Assembly (NCBI RefSeq): GCF_900119165.1
Contig: NZ_FPJG01000006.1
Coordinates: 1,860,001 to 1,924,000, forward strand
Reading direction: 5' to 3'
DNA length: 64,000 nt
DNA from: Amycolatopsis australiensis
Lineage (GTDB): Bacteria > Actinomycetota > Actinomycetes > Mycobacteriales > Pseudonocardiaceae
Both the position numbers and the translations under genes were made by a program. Positions within the stretch are counted from its first letter, which is position 1; every line of letters starts with the position of its first letter. Shown here in pieces: positions 7,290-16,280 of the stretch. The notes under the pieces were generated by a model. The model saw only the letters and a program-made list of their open reading frames with translations, ran no database searches and was not told the origin of the DNA.

Positions 7290-9113
7290 ATGACGCTGCT
7301 GCTGACCCTCGACGACGGTTCCGTGCAGCGCAAGCTCGCCGATGCGGTGGAGTTCGCGCGCGCGGCGGTGCTCGAAGACGCCCCGGAGGAGCAGATCGGT
7401 GCTCACGTGGGTGTCACCCGCGAGGACGCGGTCACGGCGAGTCACCTGTTCGAGGCGCAGGTACCGGGTTACGGCGGCTGGCGCTGGTCGGTGACGGTGG
7501 CACTGGCGGGCGACGACGAGCCGGTGACGGTCAGTGAAGTCGTGCTGGTGCCGGGCCCGTCGGCGCTGGTGGCCCCGGCATGGGTGCCGTGGGAGCGCCG
7601 GGTGCGCGCGGGCGACCTGGGCGTCGGCGACATCTTCCCGACGGACGAGAACGACCCCCGCCTGGTCCCGGCGTACCTCCAGTCGGACGACCCGGCGGTG
7701 GAGGAGGTGGCGCGCGAAGCGGGCCTGGGCCGGGTCCACGTGCTGTCCCGGTTGGGCCGCACGGAGGCGGCGGCACGTTGGCACGGCGGCGAGTTCGGCC
7801 CCCGGTCGGACATGGCCCGCAGCGCCCCGGACGTGTGCGGGACGTGCGGGTTCTTCGTGCCGCTGGCGGGTTCGCTGCGCGGGATGTTCGGAGTGTGCGG
7901 CAACGAGATAGCCCCGGCGGACGGCCACGTGGTGGACGTGGAGTACGGCTGCGGCGCGCACTCGGAGGTGGAGGTCGAGCTGACGTCCTCGGTGCCGGTG
8001 GCGGAGCTCGTGTACGACGATTCGCTGCTGGATTTCGCGCCGACGCCGGAGCTGGAGCAGCCGGGGGTAGCGGAGGCGGCGAAGGCGGAGCGGGAGGCGG
8101 TGGAGACGGCCGCGGCGGAGCCGGAGGCGGTGGAGACGCCTGCGGCGGAGCCGGTGGAGACGGCGGCAGCGGAGACGCCTGCGGCGGAGCCGGTGGAGAC
8201 GGCGGCAGCGGAGAGGCCTGCAGCGGAGCCGGTGGAGCCAGGGGCGGTGGAGACGCCCGCGGCGGAGCCGGAGACGGGGATCGCGGAGTCGGACGTTTCG
8301 TCGGCGGAGGTGGAGCCGGAAGTAGCGGAGGTTGCCGCGGAGTCGGTGGCCGAGCCGGTGGTGGCCGAGGTGCCGGAGCCCGCCGAGGCGGAGCCGACCC
8401 AGGCCGAGGTAACGGATGCAGCGGCCGAGCCGCAGGCGGAGCCTGCGGCGACTGAGCCGACCCCGGCCGAGATGACTGATGCAGCGGCCGAGCCGCAGGC
8501 GGACCCTGCGACGGCCGAGCCGGCCCAGGCCAATGCGGCTGCGGAGCCGCGAGCCGACGAGGTCGCGGCCGAGGTGCCGGAGCCCGCCGAGGCGGAGCCA
8601 ACTCAGGTCGAGGTGACCGATGCAGTCGCCGAGCCGCAGGCGGAGCCTGCGGCCGATGCTGAGCTAGCCGGTGTTGAGCCGCATGAGGCTGCCGAGCAGC
8701 AGGCCGCGGAGGCTGTGACTGAGGTGCCGGAGCCCGCCGAGGCGGAGTCGACTCCGGCCGAGGTCACCGATGCAGCCGCGGAGCCTGCGGTGGCTGAGTC
8801 GGAAGCAGCGCCGCTGAAGGCGACCGGGGCTGAAGTGTCTGATGTGGCCGCCGAGCCGCAGGCGGAGCCTGCGGCCGATGCTGAGCTAGCCGGTGTTGAG
8901 CCGCATGAGGCTGCCGAGCAGCAGGCCGCGGAGGCTGTGACTGAGGTGCCGGAGCCCGTCGAGGTGGAGCCCACCCAGGCTGAGGCTCCCGGCGACGAGC
9001 TGCCCCAGGCCGCTCTCACCGGCACCGTCGTCACCCAGGCCGGCCACCCCGACGAAGCCCAAGCCGAGGTCGACACCCCCGACGAAGCCGCCCGTGAGCA
9101 GCGTGGGCTCTGA
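7290..9113 (+). CDS. DUF3027 protein with repetitive Ala/Glu/Pro-rich tail
   Basis: A 607-residue protein in two parts. Residues 1-250 fit DUF3027 and carry a probable zinc site: C183 and C186 (DVCGTCGF), C203 (VCGNE), C221 and H224. Residues from about 255 to the end are low-complexity repeats of A, E, P and V (for example AEPVETAAAE) and must be intrinsically disordered and strongly acidic. The DNA of the tail contains a 39-base tandem repeat and a 110-base perfect direct repeat, listed separately. The homologue I recall in M. tuberculosis (Rv0877, about 262 residues) lacks such a tail. CACAAT seven bases before the ATG is a possible leaderless promoter. The 3' end overlaps the GHKL ATPase gene by 20 bases, suggesting coupled translation. 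Confidence 0.85.
   Translation: MTLLLTLDDGSVQRKLADAVEFARAAVLEDAPEEQIGAHVGVTREDAVTASHLFEAQVPGYGGWRWSVTVALAGDDEPVTVSEVVLVPGPSALVAPAWVPWERRVRAGDLGVGDIFPTDENDPRLVPAYLQSDDPAVEEVAREAGLGRVHVLSRLGRTEAAARWHGGEFGPRSDMARSAPDVCGTCGFFVPLAGSLRGMFGVCGNEIAPADGHVVDVEYGCGAHSEVEVELTSSVPVAELVYDDSLLDFAPTPELEQPGVAEAAKAEREAVETAAAEPEAVETPAAEPVETAAAETPAAEPVETAAAERPAAEPVEPGAVETPAAEPETGIAESDVSSAEVEPEVAEVAAESVAEPVVAEVPEPAEAEPTQAEVTDAAAEPQAEPAATEPTPAEMTDAAAEPQADPATAEPAQANAAAEPRADEVAAEVPEPAEAEPTQVEVTDAVAEPQAEPAADAELAGVEPHEAAEQQAAEAVTEVPEPAEAESTPAEVTDAAAEPAVAESEAAPLKATGAEVSDVAAEPQAEPAADAELAGVEPHEAAEQQAAEAVTEVPEPVEVEPTQAEAPGDELPQAALTGTVVTQAGHPDEAQAEVDTPDEAAREQRGL
8132..8209 (+). repeat. 39-base tandem repeat inside DUF3027 gene
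   Basis: Two exact consecutive copies of a 39-base unit (8132-8170 and 8171-8209), beginning GGAGACGCCTGCGGCGGAGC. A third, degenerate copy begins at 8210. The unit length is 13 codons, so copy-number change would keep the frame. Confidence 0.9.
8627..8958 (+). repeat. 110-base perfect direct repeat inside DUF3027 gene
   Basis: Positions 8627-8736 and 8849-8958 read identically over 110 bases, at an offset of 222 bases (74 codons), so the frame is preserved. Flanking sequence is only partly similar. The identity, including third codon positions, points to a recent duplication or gene conversion. Confidence 0.9.
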
Positions 9114-11913
9114 ACCCTCCGGGGCCGACCCCTTCGGTACCGCGCTGCTTCGCGACTCCACCCTGCGCTCCTGGCGGGACTCGCCCACCCGGCTGCTCGA
9201 GGACACCAACGTCGAGCGCGACCTGCGTGTCGGCGCCTACCGGGATCGGCTCTTCGTCGAACTCGCGCAGAACGCCGCCGATGCCGCCATGGCCGCCGGG
9301 ACACCCGGGTGTGTCCGGGTGTCCCTTGTGGACCGTGAACTCCGCTTTGCCAACACCGGCGCGCCGCTCGACGCGCGTGGTGTTGCCTCGCTCGCGTCGC
9401 TTCGGGCTTCCGGGAAGACCGGCGACACCGTCGGGCGCTTCGGTGTCGGCTTCGCCGCCGTCCGCACCGTTTCCGACGCTCCCAGTGTCGTCTCCACCAC
9501 CGGCGGTGTCGCCTTCTCCGCCGAACGCACCCGCGCCGCCGCCGGGATTCAGGGCGATGTGCCCGTCCTTCGGCTGCCGTGGCCCGTCGACGCCGACGTT
9601 CCTCCCGGCTTCGACACCGAGGTCCGCCTGCCGCTTCGGGACGACGTCGATGGGCGCGCGCTCGTCGATCAGCTCGCCGGCGATATCGGGGACCTGCTGC
9701 TCGCCCTTCCGTGGCTCGCCGAGGCCGACATCGAAGGTCGCGTTTGGACACGGCGAGCCGAAGGTGACGTCGTCGAAATCCGGGGCCCCGAAGGGGAAAG
9801 CCGCTGGCTGGCTCACCGTGGCGACGTCGTGTGGGCCGTGCCGGTCGACGCCGACGGCGTGCCCGAGCCGCTCCAGGAAGACGTCCTGCACGCGCCGACT
9901 CCCACCGACGACGGGCTGTCGCTGCCCGCTCGGCTGCTCGCGCCCGTGCCCGTCGAACCGTCGCGACGCCGGGCGCTGCCGGGCCCCGAGTTGACGCAGG
10001 CGCTGGAGAACGCGGCCAACGAGTACGTCAAGCTCGTTCGGTTGCTGCCGCCCGAACACAGGTTCGCGCTCGTGCCGGCGCCAGGTTTTCCGAAGTCCAC
10101 TGTAGACGCCAAGTTGCGTGACGAAGTCCTGGCCGACCTCGCCACCGAACCATGGTTGTCCACTCAGGACGGTCGTGAAGTCGCCGGGCGGCAGGCGAAA
10201 GTCCTCGACGTGGACGTTCCAGGGCTATCCGCGTTGATCGCCGACGTCGTTCCGGGACTGCTCGAGGGATCCGCCTCCGCGAGTGTGCTGAAAGCCGTTT
10301 CAGTGCAGGTCGTCAGCATCGAAGAAGTCCTGGAAACGCTTACCGGCGTGGCTCGCGAACCGAGCTGGTGGCGCGACGTCTACGCGGCCTTGTCGATCGG
10401 CGTCGAGTCCCACACGCTCGCCGGCGAACGGCTCGACGGCCTGCCCGTCCCGCTCTCGGACGGCCGGACGCTCCCCGGTGCTCGTGGCTGCCTGCTCGTC
10501 GAAGGCTCGGCGGAGCTGCTCGACCTGCTGTCCGATGTAGATATTCCAGGGCTGCGGCTCGTGCACCCCGCCGCATCGCACCCGTTGCTGGAACGCTTGG
10601 GCGCCAAGCACGCTGACGCCCGCGAGCTGCTCAACGCCGACCAGTTGCGTGACGCCGTCGAGCGCAGCGTCGAAGACGTACGATCCGGTTTGGACGGTAC
10701 GACCCTCGCCGGCGCGGTCCTCCGGCTGATCGCCGACTGCGGGGACGACGCGCCGCGCTGGGCCGGCGCCCTCGCCCTGCCCGCCACCGACACGTGGCGA
10801 CGCGCCGACGAGCTGGTGCTTCCGGCGTCGCCGCTGCTGGACATCTTCGACGAAGAGGTCTTCGACGAGGACGGCGCGCTCGACGTCCTCGACGAGGACT
10901 TCGCCGGGGACTGGCCGGCCGAAACCCTGGTGGCCGCCGGCGTCCTCGACTCCTTCGCGCTGGTCGTCGACGACGAACCGCACGAGCCGGACCACGACCT
11001 GCCCGATGAGGAAGCCTGGTGGGACTCGCTGCCGGAACCACCGTCGACGCTCGTGGCCGTCCGTGACCTGGACCTCGTCGCCGACGACGCGTGGCCCGCC
11101 GCGCTGCGGCTGCTCGCCGCCCGGCCGGAGACCTGGCACGCCCTGCGCACGCCCCGAGGCCATGCGCGCTGGTGGATCGCGCAGTACGCGCTGCTCGGCG
11201 GCCTCGCGCCGAACGAGTGGCGGCTGCCCGGAGCCGACCTGGCCGGGCTCTACGACGAGGTCCCCGAACTCGGCCTGAACGAAGAACTCCTCGAAGTCGC
11301 GGGCGTGCGGACCGACCTCACGCTGTCCAGCGTGGACGAAGCCGACGACGTGCTCAAGCGGCTCGCCGACCCCCGGCGCACCGTCTCACCGGGACTGACC
11401 ACGCGCGCCTACGACGCTGTCGTCGCGTCCGGGTTCGAACCCGAGCCGCCGGACGCCGTCCGCGCCGCCGACGGGTCCGTCGTGGACGACGCGCTGGTGC
11501 TCGACGTGCCGTGGGTGGCCGGGGCGCTCGAACCGGACCGGTACGTGGTCGCTCCCGAGGACCCCGAGCGGCTCGCGGACCTGCTCGACCTGCCGCTCGC
11601 GAGCACCACGCCCGCCGAGGTGACCAGCGAAGGCGAGTACGCGCCGTGGGACGGCCTGCCCGCGCTGAAGCTCGTCGCGGACCAGCTCGGCATCCGGCTC
11701 CCGGAGGGCGGCGTGCTGGTCCATGATCCACTGACCGTGCGCGTCGAAGGCGCCGTGCACGACGTCCCGTGGTGGTCCGACGACCGGCTGCATGCGGCCG
11801 ACACCTCGGCAGGCCTCGCCCGCGCGTTCGCCTGGGCCGCCGGACGCTGGCCCGACCGGTACCTCATCGCGGCGCTGCTCGACGACCCCTCGCCGCGGAC
11901 GTTGCTGGCCTAA
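9094..11913 (+). CDS. Large GHKL ATPase, sacsin/Hsp90-type N-terminal domain
   Basis: A 939-residue protein whose N-terminus is a GHKL ATP-binding domain of the sacsin N-terminal/Hsp90 type. The N-box is ELAQNAADA (residues 56-64), the G1 box FANTGAPLD (85-93) and the G2 box GRFGVGFAA (114-122). The following 750 residues are soluble, rich in Asp, Glu, Leu and Val, without transmembrane segments, and I recognise no second catalytic domain. The GTG start at 9094 lies inside the end of the DUF3027 gene (20-base overlap), so the two proteins are probably made together and may work together. A chaperone-like role is suggested by the fold only. It converges on the DUF2530 gene with a 4-base overlap. 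Confidence 0.85.
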   Translation: MSSVGSEPSGADPFGTALLRDSTLRSWRDSPTRLLEDTNVERDLRVGAYRDRLFVELAQNAADAAMAAGTPGCVRVSLVDRELRFANTGAPLDARGVASLASLRASGKTGDTVGRFGVGFAAVRTVSDAPSVVSTTGGVAFSAERTRAAAGIQGDVPVLRLPWPVDADVPPGFDTEVRLPLRDDVDGRALVDQLAGDIGDLLLALPWLAEADIEGRVWTRRAEGDVVEIRGPEGESRWLAHRGDVVWAVPVDADGVPEPLQEDVLHAPTPTDDGLSLPARLLAPVPVEPSRRRALPGPELTQALENAANEYVKLVRLLPPEHRFALVPAPGFPKSTVDAKLRDEVLADLATEPWLSTQDGREVAGRQAKVLDVDVPGLSALIADVVPGLLEGSASASVLKAVSVQVVSIEEVLETLTGVAREPSWWRDVYAALSIGVESHTLAGERLDGLPVPLSDGRTLPGARGCLLVEGSAELLDLLSDVDIPGLRLVHPAASHPLLERLGAKHADARELLNADQLRDAVERSVEDVRSGLDGTTLAGAVLRLIADCGDDAPRWAGALALPATDTWRRADELVLPASPLLDIFDEEVFDEDGALDVLDEDFAGDWPAETLVAAGVLDSFALVVDDEPHEPDHDLPDEEAWWDSLPEPPSTLVAVRDLDLVADDAWPAALRLLAARPETWHALRTPRGHARWWIAQYALLGGLAPNEWRLPGADLAGLYDEVPELGLNEELLEVAGVRTDLTLSSVDEADDVLKRLADPRRTVSPGLTTRAYDAVVASGFEPEPPDAVRAADGSVVDDALVLDVPWVAGALEPDRYVVAPEDPERLADLLDLPLASTTPAEVTSEGEYAPWDGLPALKLVADQLGIRLPEGGVLVHDPLTVRVEGAVHDVPWWSDDRLHAADTSAGLARAFAWAAGRWPDRYLIAALLDDPSPRTLLA

Positions 11914-12176
11914 AGGCGCTGCGCGGACTTCGAGCCGCGGCGGGCGGCGGCACGTTGCCAGCCGATGATCGCCATGCCGATGAACCCGAGCACGAACCCG
12001 GACAGCGCCGTCTGCACCCACAGCCCCGAAGTCGTGAAGAAGAGCACCACCAGCGCGACAGCCCAGGCCGAGGTGCCTACGATCACCACCGGCGTCAGGT
12101 CGGTCAGCCTCTTGGGCAGCTCCGGCGTGTGCCGCAACGAGCCCGTAACCTCCGGTGGATTGATCGGTTCACTCAC
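11910..12176 (-). CDS. DUF2530 small membrane protein
   Basis: An 88-residue protein with two hydrophobic helices (about residues 28-49 and 53-72) and a basic C-terminus (GWQRAAARRGSKSAQRL). Size and pattern agree with DUF2530, represented by Rv0879c in M. tuberculosis as I recall; function is unknown. GTG 12176 (VSEPINPPEV) was chosen as start because upstream in-frame sequence looks non-coding and overlaps the divergent permease promoter. It overlaps the 3' end of the GHKL ATPase gene by 4 bases. Confidence 0.82.
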   Translation of the reverse strand: MSEPINPPEVTGSLRHTPELPKRLTDLTPVVIVGTSAWAVALVVLFFTTSGLWVQTALSGFVLGFIGMAIIGWQRAAARRGSKSAQRL

Positions 12177-12207
12177 GAGGTGAAGGCTACTCCGCAGCAG
12201 CGACAGA

Positions 12208-13689
12208 ATGGGCAGGCGAATGGCGGAGCAGGAGACGACCCGCACCGGGACGTCCACACTGGACCGGTTCTTCAAGATCACCGAACGGGGTTCGACCGTG
12301 CCGCGCGAACTGCGCGGCGGCCTGGTCACCTTCGTCACGATGGCCTACATCGTGGTGCTGAACCCGCTGATCATCGGCAGTTTCTCGGCCGGCGACGCGG
12401 GCGCGCACAAGGACCTCCTCGGCGGCATCCTGCCCGTACCGCAGGTCGCCGCGGTGACGGCGCTGGTCGCCGGGGTGATGACCATCCTCATGGGCCTGGT
12501 CGCGAACTACCCGTTCGCCATCGCCACGGGTTTGGGCATCAACAGCCTGGTCGCGGTCACCATCGCGCCGCAGATGACCTGGCCGGAGGCGATGGGCCTG
12601 GTCGTCATCGAGGGCGTGATCATCGTCCTGCTCGTGCTCACCGGGTTCCGCACCGCGGTGTTCCGGGCCGTGCCCGCCGCGCTGAAGTCGGCGATCGCGG
12701 TCGGCATCGGCGTGTTCATCTGCCTGATCGGCCTGGTCGACGCCGGGTTCGTGCGCCGGCTGCCGGACGCCGCGCACACGACCGTGCCGGTGGGCCTGGG
12801 CATCAACGGCTCGATCGCCTCCTGGCCGACCGCGGTGTTCGTCGTCGGCCTGCTGGTCACCGGCATCCTCGTCGTCCGCAAGGTCAAGGGCGCGATCCTG
12901 ATCGGCGTGCTGTCCTCGACGGTGCTCGCGATCATCGTCGAAGCGATCGTCAAGGCCGGGCCGTCGCAGGGCACGAACCCGAAGGGCTGGAACCTCGGTT
13001 ACCCGGCGCTGCCGGACCAGGTCGTCGGCCTGCCGAACCTCTCCCTGGTCGGCGACGTCTCGTTCGGCGCCTGGACGCGGCTGCCGATCATCACCGTCGT
13101 GCTGCTGGTGTTCACGCTGGTGCTCGCCGACTTCTTCGACGCGATGGGCACCATGACCGGGCTCGCGAAGGAAGCCGACCTGCTGCCGGCCGACGGCCAG
13201 CTGCCCAACGTCGGCAAGGCGCTGTTCGTCGAGGGTCTCGCGGGCGCGGCCGGCGGGTTCGGCTCGGCCAGCTCGAACACCGTGTTCGTCGAGTCCGCGT
13301 CCGGCATCGCCGAGGGCGCCCGGACCGGCCTGGCCAACATCGTGACCGGCCTGCTGTTCATCGCCGCGATGTTCCTGACCCCGCTGTACCAGGTCGTGCC
13401 GGTCGAGGCGGCCGCGCCGGCGCTGGTCGTCGTCGGCGCGATGCTGATGTCGCAGGTCCGCGACATCGACTTCACCGACTTCTCGATCGCGCTGCCGGCG
13501 TTCCTGACGATCGTCGTCATGCCGTTCACGTACTCGATCGCCAACGGCATCGGCGCCGGGTTCGTCAGCTACGTCGTGATCCGCGCGGCCACGGGCAAGG
13601 CCCGCCAAGTGCACCCGCTCATGTGGGTGATCGCCGTGGCGTTCGTGGCCTACTTCGCGGTCGGTCCGCTCCAGGCGGCGTTCCGGTGA
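12208..13689 (+). CDS. NCS2-family purine/guanine permease (AzgA-like)
   Basis: A polytopic membrane protein of 493 residues in the nucleobase:cation symporter-2 family, AzgA branch, which imports adenine, guanine or hypoxanthine. Characteristic segments are LRGGLVTFVTMAYIVVLNP near the N-terminus, YPFAIATGLGINSLVA, DFFDAMGTMTGLAKEADLL, and SSNTVFVESASGIAEGARTG, which matches the signature around the substrate site. ATG 12208 and ATG 12220 (preceded by GCAGGCGA) are both possible starts. It is divergent from DUF2530. Its place near purine-salvage or nitrogen genes cannot be judged here. Confidence 0.9.
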   Translation: MGRRMAEQETTRTGTSTLDRFFKITERGSTVPRELRGGLVTFVTMAYIVVLNPLIIGSFSAGDAGAHKDLLGGILPVPQVAAVTALVAGVMTILMGLVANYPFAIATGLGINSLVAVTIAPQMTWPEAMGLVVIEGVIIVLLVLTGFRTAVFRAVPAALKSAIAVGIGVFICLIGLVDAGFVRRLPDAAHTTVPVGLGINGSIASWPTAVFVVGLLVTGILVVRKVKGAILIGVLSSTVLAIIVEAIVKAGPSQGTNPKGWNLGYPALPDQVVGLPNLSLVGDVSFGAWTRLPIITVVLLVFTLVLADFFDAMGTMTGLAKEADLLPADGQLPNVGKALFVEGLAGAAGGFGSASSNTVFVESASGIAEGARTGLANIVTGLLFIAAMFLTPLYQVVPVEAAAPALVVVGAMLMSQVRDIDFTDFSIALPAFLTIVVMPFTYSIANGIGAGFVSYVVIRAATGKARQVHPLMWVIAVAFVAYFAVGPLQAAFR

Positions 13690-14274
13690 TCAGCCGGCGT
13701 CGGGCACCTTGAGCGCCTCGGTCAGGACGGGCAGGTTGGCCGCGAAGCCGGCCTGCGGAGCGTCGTAGCGGATGGTGATCAGGACCTCGCCGACGCCCAG
13801 GCCGACCTCCCGCACCTGCCGCGTTTCGCCCTGCCGCTGGTAGGTGTAGTCCCACTCGGCCGTGTCGTACGAGTCGACCGGGTCGTGCTCGGCGAAGGAG
13901 GTCAGCCGGTAGCCCGGGTCGTGGTTCGCCTTCGCCAGCGCCTTCAGGCCGCTCAGCGGGTCCTCCTGCTCGAGCGGCACGCGGTCGGTCTCCAGGGCGA
14001 AACGCCCGGTCGGGTCGGTGTAGGTCGCGTGGTCGCCGACGTGGTCCGACGCCCACGGCGGCACCGGGATCGACACGGTCGAGCCGCGACCGCCCGCCGA
14101 CTCCGGGAACCGGTAGACCTCCAGGTGTCCCGGCTGGATACCCGGCGCGGGCGCGGCCGTCGTCGACGGTGGCGGGGCGGCGGCGGGCGCGTCGCCGCCT
14201 CCCACGATCAGCGCCGCCACGACCGCCAGGACCGCCGCGCCGACCACAGCCGAGCCCACCAGCTTCTTGTTCAT
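13690..14274 (-). CDS. Exported or membrane-anchored protein of unknown function
   Basis: A 194-residue protein with an N-terminal hydrophobic segment (VGSAVVGAAVLAVVAALIVGGG) that is either an uncleaved signal anchor or a signal peptide, then a Pro/Ala linker to about residue 45. The globular part (HLEVYRFPESAGG to the end) resembles the extracytoplasmic sensor-like tails found on some actinobacterial Ser/Thr kinases and lipoproteins, but I cannot assign a family. It converges with the NCS2 permease, its stop codon following that gene's stop directly. Confidence 0.72.
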   Translation of the reverse strand: MNKKLVGSAVVGAAVLAVVAALIVGGGDAPAAAPPPSTTAAPAPGIQPGHLEVYRFPESAGGRGSTVSIPVPPWASDHVGDHATYTDPTGRFALETDRVPLEQEDPLSGLKALAKANHDPGYRLTSFAEHDPVDSYDTAEWDYTYQRQGETRQVREVGLGVGEVLITIRYDAPQAGFAANLPVLTEALKVPDAG

Positions 14275-14366
14275 CCGACCCCCAGGGTTTCGCTGGTGAA
14301 GACGCGCGGGCGTATTCCGGGTTGCCGGTTGACAGAGATCACCCGTTCGCCTGAAGTTTCGTAAGG

Positions 14367-14372
14367 TATGCT
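14367..14372 (+). promoter_or_regulatory. -10 element of leaderless marR promoter
   Basis: TATGCT six bases before the ATG at 14379 places the transcription start at the start codon. GTAAG-N5-CTAAC (14361-14375) around it is an imperfect inverted repeat, a plausible site for autoregulation by the MarR protein it precedes. TTGACA occurs further upstream, at 14329-14334. Confidence 0.5.
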
Positions 14373-14378
14373 AACTAT

Positions 14379-14810
14379 ATGTCCGGCGACACGCACGAAC
14401 GCTCCTTGGCGAGCCGTCTGCGTCTCGCGGTGGTCCGGCTCAACCGCCGGCTGCGGGCACAGCGCGTCGGGGACGACCTCTCGCTGACGCAGGTCGCCGC
14501 GCTGTCCACCCTGCACAAGTGCGGTGCGCTGACCCCCGGTCAGCTCGCCGCGAAGGAAGGCGTCCAGCCACCTTCGATGACGAGGGTGATCGCCGCGCTC
14601 GAGGAGATGGGGTTCGTCGAGCGGCGCCCGCACCCGACCGATGGCAGGCAGGCCATCGTCGAGCTGTCCGAGAGCGGGCTGGCCTACGTGAAGAAGGCCA
14701 TCTCCGTCCGGGAGGCGTGGCTGGACCGGCAATTGGCGGAACTCGGCGACGAAGAGCGTGAAGTGCTCTCCAAAGCCGCCGAAATCATCGACAGGATGGC
14801 GGGGAACTAA
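14379..14810 (+). CDS. MarR-family regulator
   Basis: A 143-residue winged-helix repressor of the MarR family. The recognition region is LTPGQLAAKEGVQPPSMTRVIAALE, and the wing contains FVERRPHPTDGRQAIVELS with the conserved D-x-R motif. It is the counterpart of Rv0880 by position. The stop is 5 bases before the GTG of an MFS exporter gene, so the two are very probably one operon and the exporter is the likely target, as is common for MarR/MFS pairs. The start ATG is directly preceded by a leaderless-type promoter. Confidence 0.93.
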   Translation: MSGDTHERSLASRLRLAVVRLNRRLRAQRVGDDLSLTQVAALSTLHKCGALTPGQLAAKEGVQPPSMTRVIAALEEMGFVERRPHPTDGRQAIVELSESGLAYVKKAISVREAWLDRQLAELGDEEREVLSKAAEIIDRMAGN

Positions 14811-14815
14811 CCACG

Positions 14816-16183
14816 GTGACGGCCACGGGTAGCGAAACGAAGCGTTCGATCGAGACCACTGCTACCCGGGACACGGCGCCACCGCCGTCCGCCTCGCCAC
14901 CGTCCCCGGCGTCCCAGCGCCGCAGCATGTTCGCGTCGCTGCGGGTGCGCAACTACCGGCTGTTCTTCACCGGCCAGGTGATCTCGAACATCGGCACCTG
15001 GATGCAGCGCATCGCCCAGGACTGGCTGGTGTTCACCCTCAGCGGCAACAACCCGATCGCGCTCGGCGTCGCGGTCGCGCTGCAGTTCGCGCCGACGCTG
15101 TTCCTTTCGCTGTGGGCGGGCGTGCTCGCCGACCGGGTCGACAAGCGGCGCCTGCTGACCTGGATCCAGGCGGCGGCCTGTGCGCAGGCGGTCGTGCTCG
15201 GCGTCCTCGACCTCAGCGGGATCGCCGCGCTGTGGCACGTCTACGTCCTGTGCTTCACCCTCGGCGTGACGGCCGCGCTGGAAGTCCCGACGCGGCAGTC
15301 GTTCGTCGCCGAGATGGTGGGCCGCGACCAGGTGGCGAACGCCGTCGCGCTGAACTCGTCGATCTTCAACATGGCCCGGATCGTCGGCCCGGCGATCGCG
15401 GGGTTCGCGATCACCTGGATCGGCACGGGCTGGCTGTTCATCGCGAACGCGCTGAGCACGGTCGCGGTGATCATCGGGCTGATCCTGATGAACCCGGACA
15501 AGCTGTTCCGCGTGGCAGCGGTGCCGCGCGAGAAGGGCCAGCTGGCGGAGGGCCTGCGCTACGTCCGGCGGCGCTCCGACCTGGTCACCGTGATGGTGCT
15601 GGTGCTGTTCGTGAGCACGTTCGGCATCACGTACTTCAGCTCACTGCCGATCGTCGCGGCGAACGTGTTCCACACGGCGGCCGACGGCTACGGGCTGCTG
15701 TCGACGCTGGTCGCGGTGGGCACGTTCACGGGCGCGGTGATGTCCGCCCGCCGCGGCACGAAGGGCAGGCCGCGGGTGCGGCTGATGCTCGTGTCGGCGT
15801 TCTTCCTGGGCGTGTTCGAGCTGGTCACGGCGTTCATGCCGACGTACCTGACGTTCGGCATCGGCCTGATCCCGCTCGGCTTCGCGACGATGACGTTCCT
15901 GAACACGGCCAACGCGCTGGTGCAGACGTCGGTGAGCCCGGAGATGCGGGGCCGGGTGATGGGCCTGTACGTGCTCGTCCTGATCGGCGGCAACCCGATC
16001 GGCGGCCCGATGGTGGGCTGGATGGCCGACGCGTTCGGCGGACGGTCTCCGTTCTACATCGGCGGCGCGGTTTCGGCGGTGGCCGCCGTGGTGTGCGCGG
16101 TGGTGCTCATCCGGCGGGGCGGGATTTCGTGGCCGGTGCAGCGGCGGTTCGGGCTGCGGGTGCTGAAGCGGGAGAGGGTTTAG
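14816..16183 (+). CDS. MFS exporter, EntS/MFS_3 type
   Basis: A 455-residue major facilitator protein with about twelve transmembrane helices after a disordered 36-residue N-terminus. The sequence LRVRNYRLFFTGQVISNIGTWMQRIAQDW is typical of the MFS_3/EntS branch, and the helix 2-3 loop carries ADRVDKRRLL. Members export siderophores, drugs or other small molecules; the substrate here is unknown. It is translated from GTG 14816, five bases after the marR stop, and is probably repressed by that regulator. Confidence 0.92.
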   Translation: MTATGSETKRSIETTATRDTAPPPSASPPSPASQRRSMFASLRVRNYRLFFTGQVISNIGTWMQRIAQDWLVFTLSGNNPIALGVAVALQFAPTLFLSLWAGVLADRVDKRRLLTWIQAAACAQAVVLGVLDLSGIAALWHVYVLCFTLGVTAALEVPTRQSFVAEMVGRDQVANAVALNSSIFNMARIVGPAIAGFAITWIGTGWLFIANALSTVAVIIGLILMNPDKLFRVAAVPREKGQLAEGLRYVRRRSDLVTVMVLVLFVSTFGITYFSSLPIVAANVFHTAADGYGLLSTLVAVGTFTGAVMSARRGTKGRPRVRLMLVSAFFLGVFELVTAFMPTYLTFGIGLIPLGFATMTFLNTANALVQTSVSPEMRGRVMGLYVLVLIGGNPIGGPMVGWMADAFGGRSPFYIGGAVSAVAAVVCAVVLIRRGGISWPVQRRFGLRVLKRERV

Positions 16184-16280
16184 CGGGCGCAGGCGCGCTG
16201 GGTTTGCTGACTGGCCCGGCGGGCTGTGGGCCGGCGGTCGCGCAGCCGCGGCAGCGCCTTCCGGGCGAGGGTGGGTTCGT

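Noticed and set aside
14329..14357. Housekeeping-type promoter with TTGACA before marR
   Set aside because: At 17-base spacing the -10 would be TGAAGT, a poor match; TATGCT next to the ATG explains the start better.
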